From Brevibacillus dissolubilis (lineage in GTDB: Bacteria; Bacillota; Bacilli; Brevibacillales; Brevibacillaceae), in NCBI RefSeq assembly GCF_006170445.1, contig NZ_VCNA01000007.1:124001-188000 (forward strand): a stretch of DNA of 64,000 nucleotides. Reading direction: 5' to 3'. Each line of letters starts with the position of its first letter. Position 1 is the stretch's first letter. Made by a program: the position numbers and the translations under genes. Below the pieces are notes generated by a model that was not told the DNA's origin, ran no database searches, and saw only the letters and a list, made by a program, of their open reading frames with translations. This document shows, piece by piece, positions 62,729-64,000 of this stretch.

Positions 62729-62912
62729 ATGCAAATCGTTTCGGTCATCCCCCGTCTTTGTGCAGGAGGCCATCCGAATGATCGAGAACCAAGGCGGTCA
62801 GATCGTCGCACCTGTTACCGAGCGACCCACAGGACGGGTCGTCATCCTGCGGCATCCGGATGGCCATGTATGTGAGTATGTTCAGCCGGCCTTGTCTTTC
62901 TCCCATTTATAG
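62729..62912 (+). pseudogene. Decayed VOC-family (glyoxalase/bleomycin-resistance fold) gene
   Basis: After an ATG with AAAGGAG upstream, the first residues read MQIVSVIP. A +1 shift at the CCCCC run near 62748 then continues as FVQEAIRMIENQGGQIVAP and GRVVILRHPDGHVCEYVQ, the typical C-terminal half of a VOC-family metalloenzyme, to a TAG at 62910. Only ~60 of ~120-130 residues remain, so both an internal deletion and a frameshift are inferred. The 3' end overlaps the convergent response-regulator gene. Confidence 0.65.
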
Positions 62913-63625
62913 CCTACACCCCAGATGGTCTTGATCTGGTCGAACCCGGGGATCGCTTGGAGAAATTTTTGCCTGATTTTTTTGATATGTTCGGTGACGG
63001 TCGCAGTCTCGCCCATCGGTTGTGCGCCCCAGATTTTTTCGTAGATCTGCTCGCGGGAGAAGGCTGTGCCGGGAGAGAGGGCAAGCAGGCAGACGATCTC
63101 GAACTCTTTTTGGGAAAAAGGAAGCGGAGTTCCGTCTACGAGAATGGTAAAGCCCTTCACATCAATCTGTATCGGCCCGAAGTGAAGCATCGAGTTGTCC
63201 GATCCGACACCCATGCCTGTCCCAGCGCCATTGCTGAACGGATTTCCCCGGTAGCGGCGCAGGTTGGCGGCGACACGGGCATTCAGCTCCGCGATTCCGA
63301 ATGGCTTCATAATATAATCGTCGGCACCCAGCCCAAGACCGAGCACCTTATCTACTTCATTTTGCAATCCGCTCAAAAACAGAATCGGTATATCGCTCTC
63401 TCCCCGGACGATCCGGCAGACATCAAAGCCGGTCAATCGGGGCATCATAATGTCTAAAATAGCCAGGTCAACCGGTTGGGAACGAAGCACTTCCAGAGCC
63501 TCCATCCCATCACAGGCAGGGATCACGTGGTAGCCTTCCCTTGTCAAAGCCACGCTGATTACCTCAAGAACGGCGGGTTCGTTGTCCGCCACCAGGATCG
63601 TAGCAGGGCTGGATTTTTGGTTCAT
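62882..63625 (-). CDS. OmpR/PhoB-family response regulator
   Basis: 247 residues. Receiver domain with acidic pair near 14-16 (ADNEP), phosphoacceptor Asp58 in LAILDIMMPRLTGFD, Ser85 and Lys107 in IMKPFG; then a Gly/Asn-rich linker (~125-145) and a C-terminal winged helix (FSQKEFEIVCLLALSPG, TVTEHIKKIRQKF, IKTIWGVGYKWE). The ATG at 63625 follows GGTGGTGA. No histidine kinase gene is adjacent within the window, so its partner is unknown. The motif ADNEP where ADDE is usual is a small deviation. Confidence 0.9.
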   Translation of the reverse strand: MNQKSSPATILVADNEPAVLEVISVALTREGYHVIPACDGMEALEVLRSQPVDLAILDIMMPRLTGFDVCRIVRGESDIPILFLSGLQNEVDKVLGLGLGADDYIMKPFGIAELNARVAANLRRYRGNPFSNGAGTGMGVGSDNSMLHFGPIQIDVKGFTILVDGTPLPFSQKEFEIVCLLALSPGTAFSREQIYEKIWGAQPMGETATVTEHIKKIRQKFLQAIPGFDQIKTIWGVGYKWEKDKAG

Positions 63626-63707
63626 ATTATTCACCACCAAGCATTTTGTTAAAATTGTTGAATAGTGTTAAATTCCTTATTCTTGCTCCAAGCAGGAAAA
63701 CCCTTCT

Positions 63708-63738
63708 TTACCTGTGCATTTTGGTAAATGGCAGGTAA
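63708..63738. promoter_or_regulatory. Inverted repeat overlapping the promoter of the 63792 gene (possible operator)
   Basis: TTACCTG (63708-63714) and CAGGTAA (63732-63738) flank the -35 region; an inner TTTACC/GGTAAA pair overlaps it. Confidence 0.35.
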
Positions 63739-63750
63739 CTATGCTATAGT
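63721..63750 (+). promoter_or_regulatory. Candidate promoter of the 63792 gene
   Basis: TTGGTA (63721-63726), 18 bases, TATAGT (63745-63750) with a TG extension (TGCTATAGT). Confidence 0.5.
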
Positions 63751-63791
63751 GGAGGACAAATAAAAAACAATCGGGGTTAGGAGCGTTCTTT

Positions 63792-64000
63792 ATGATTTCG
63801 TTTATCAAGAGCTTACTCGGAAAAGACAAGGAAGCCGTGAAAGAAGAGATACAGGAGGCATCCATCCTGCAGACAGAAGCAGCCGGTGAGGACACAGAAG
63901 CTGCTGCCACGGAACAACAAGCAGAGACGGCTCCGGAAACCGTCCTGTCGTTGCATCCAGACTGGGAAAATAAAGTCGATCCCACCCAGAAGTACACACT
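63792..64000 (+). CDS. Start of an unrecognised gene, truncated by the window end
   Basis: The first ~69 codons are visible, from an ATG 8 bases after AGGAGCG. The protein begins MISFIKSLLGKDKEAVKEE, continues through an acidic Ala/Glu/Thr-rich stretch (~20-50) and then enters LSLHPDWENKVDPTQKY, which looks like the start of a folded domain. No signal peptide or membrane helix. Function not recognised. Confidence 0.7.
   Translation, partial: MISFIKSLLGKDKEAVKEEIQEASILQTEAAGEDTEAAATEQQAETAPETVLSLHPDWENKVDPTQKYT

Noticed and set aside
1-64000. Search for tRNA, rRNA, insertion sequences, phage genes and CRISPR arrays
   Set aside because: None recognised; no transposase or integrase motifs and no tRNA-like cloverleaf noticed in the intergenic regions.

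Overview
The window is a chromosomal segment of an endospore-forming, flagellated, S-layer-bearing Firmicute, most likely Brevibacillus or a close relative. The best evidence is the S-layer gene at 32814. Its leader and signal peptide (MKKVVNSVLASALALSVAP...) closely resemble the middle wall protein (MWP) gene of Brevibacillus brevis as I remember it. It also shares that gene's tandem promoters, two in-frame translation starts and a following outer-wall-protein-like gene. The order murA-spoIID-spoIIQ-spoIIID-mbl-flhO-flhP-fabZ is the standard Bacillales arrangement. No sequence search was run, so family assignments rest on recognised motifs and gene order.

Layout. (1) 1-784: the 3' end of a secreted protein, probably a subtilase, then a strong terminator. 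(2) 973-11632: nuoABCDHIJKLMN, an 11-subunit complex I operon without the NADH-oxidising NuoEFG module; NuoC carries a repetitive Ala/Lys-rich N-terminal extension of about 290 residues. (3) 11727-21550: cell-wall, sporulation and flagellar housekeeping genes (ywzB- and ywmB-like, murA, an Lrp/aminotransferase pair, spoIID, spoIIQ, spoIIID, mbl, flhO, flhP, an EpuA-like protein), with readable sigma-E and sigma-F type promoters. (4) 21715-24805: a CDP-alcohol phosphatidyltransferase, fabZ and the TagA- and TagO-type enzymes that start undecaprenyl-linked wall glycan synthesis. (5) 24981-41922: the cell-surface region: a 1369-aa protein with C-terminal SLH domains, a secreted stalk-like protein, a YigZ/YvyE protein, a TolC-family protein, the MWP-like and OWP-like S-layer genes, a TPR lipoprotein and a Wzy_C/TPR membrane protein of the O-antigen-ligase family. 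(6) 42037-55630, minus strand: a glycan assembly operon read wbaP-like, ABC permease, ABC ATPase with a substrate-binding tail, a 1699-aa three-module glycosyltransferase, a GT2, a GT4, galU, galE. (7) 55899-61805, plus strand: sugar-nucleotide supply (manC-like, phosphohexomutase, second galU, second phosphohexomutase). (8) 61887-64000: a small CxxC protein, a MarR regulator next to a decayed VOC-family gene, an orphan OmpR-type response regulator and the start of an unrecognised gene.

How it fits together. Regions 5-7 read as one functional unit: S-layer proteins, machinery that builds a polyprenyl-linked glycan and exports it by an ABC (Wzm/Wzt-like) route, and a candidate membrane ligase just downstream of the S-layer genes. 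The inference is an S-layer or wall glycosylation locus, organised like known Gram-positive slg clusters but with unusual fused glycosyltransferases. The most interesting regulatory features are the duplicated promoter/leader module before the S-layer operon (32269-32506) and an 11-bp perfect stem that hides the ribosome-binding site of the second phosphohexomutase (60014-60070).
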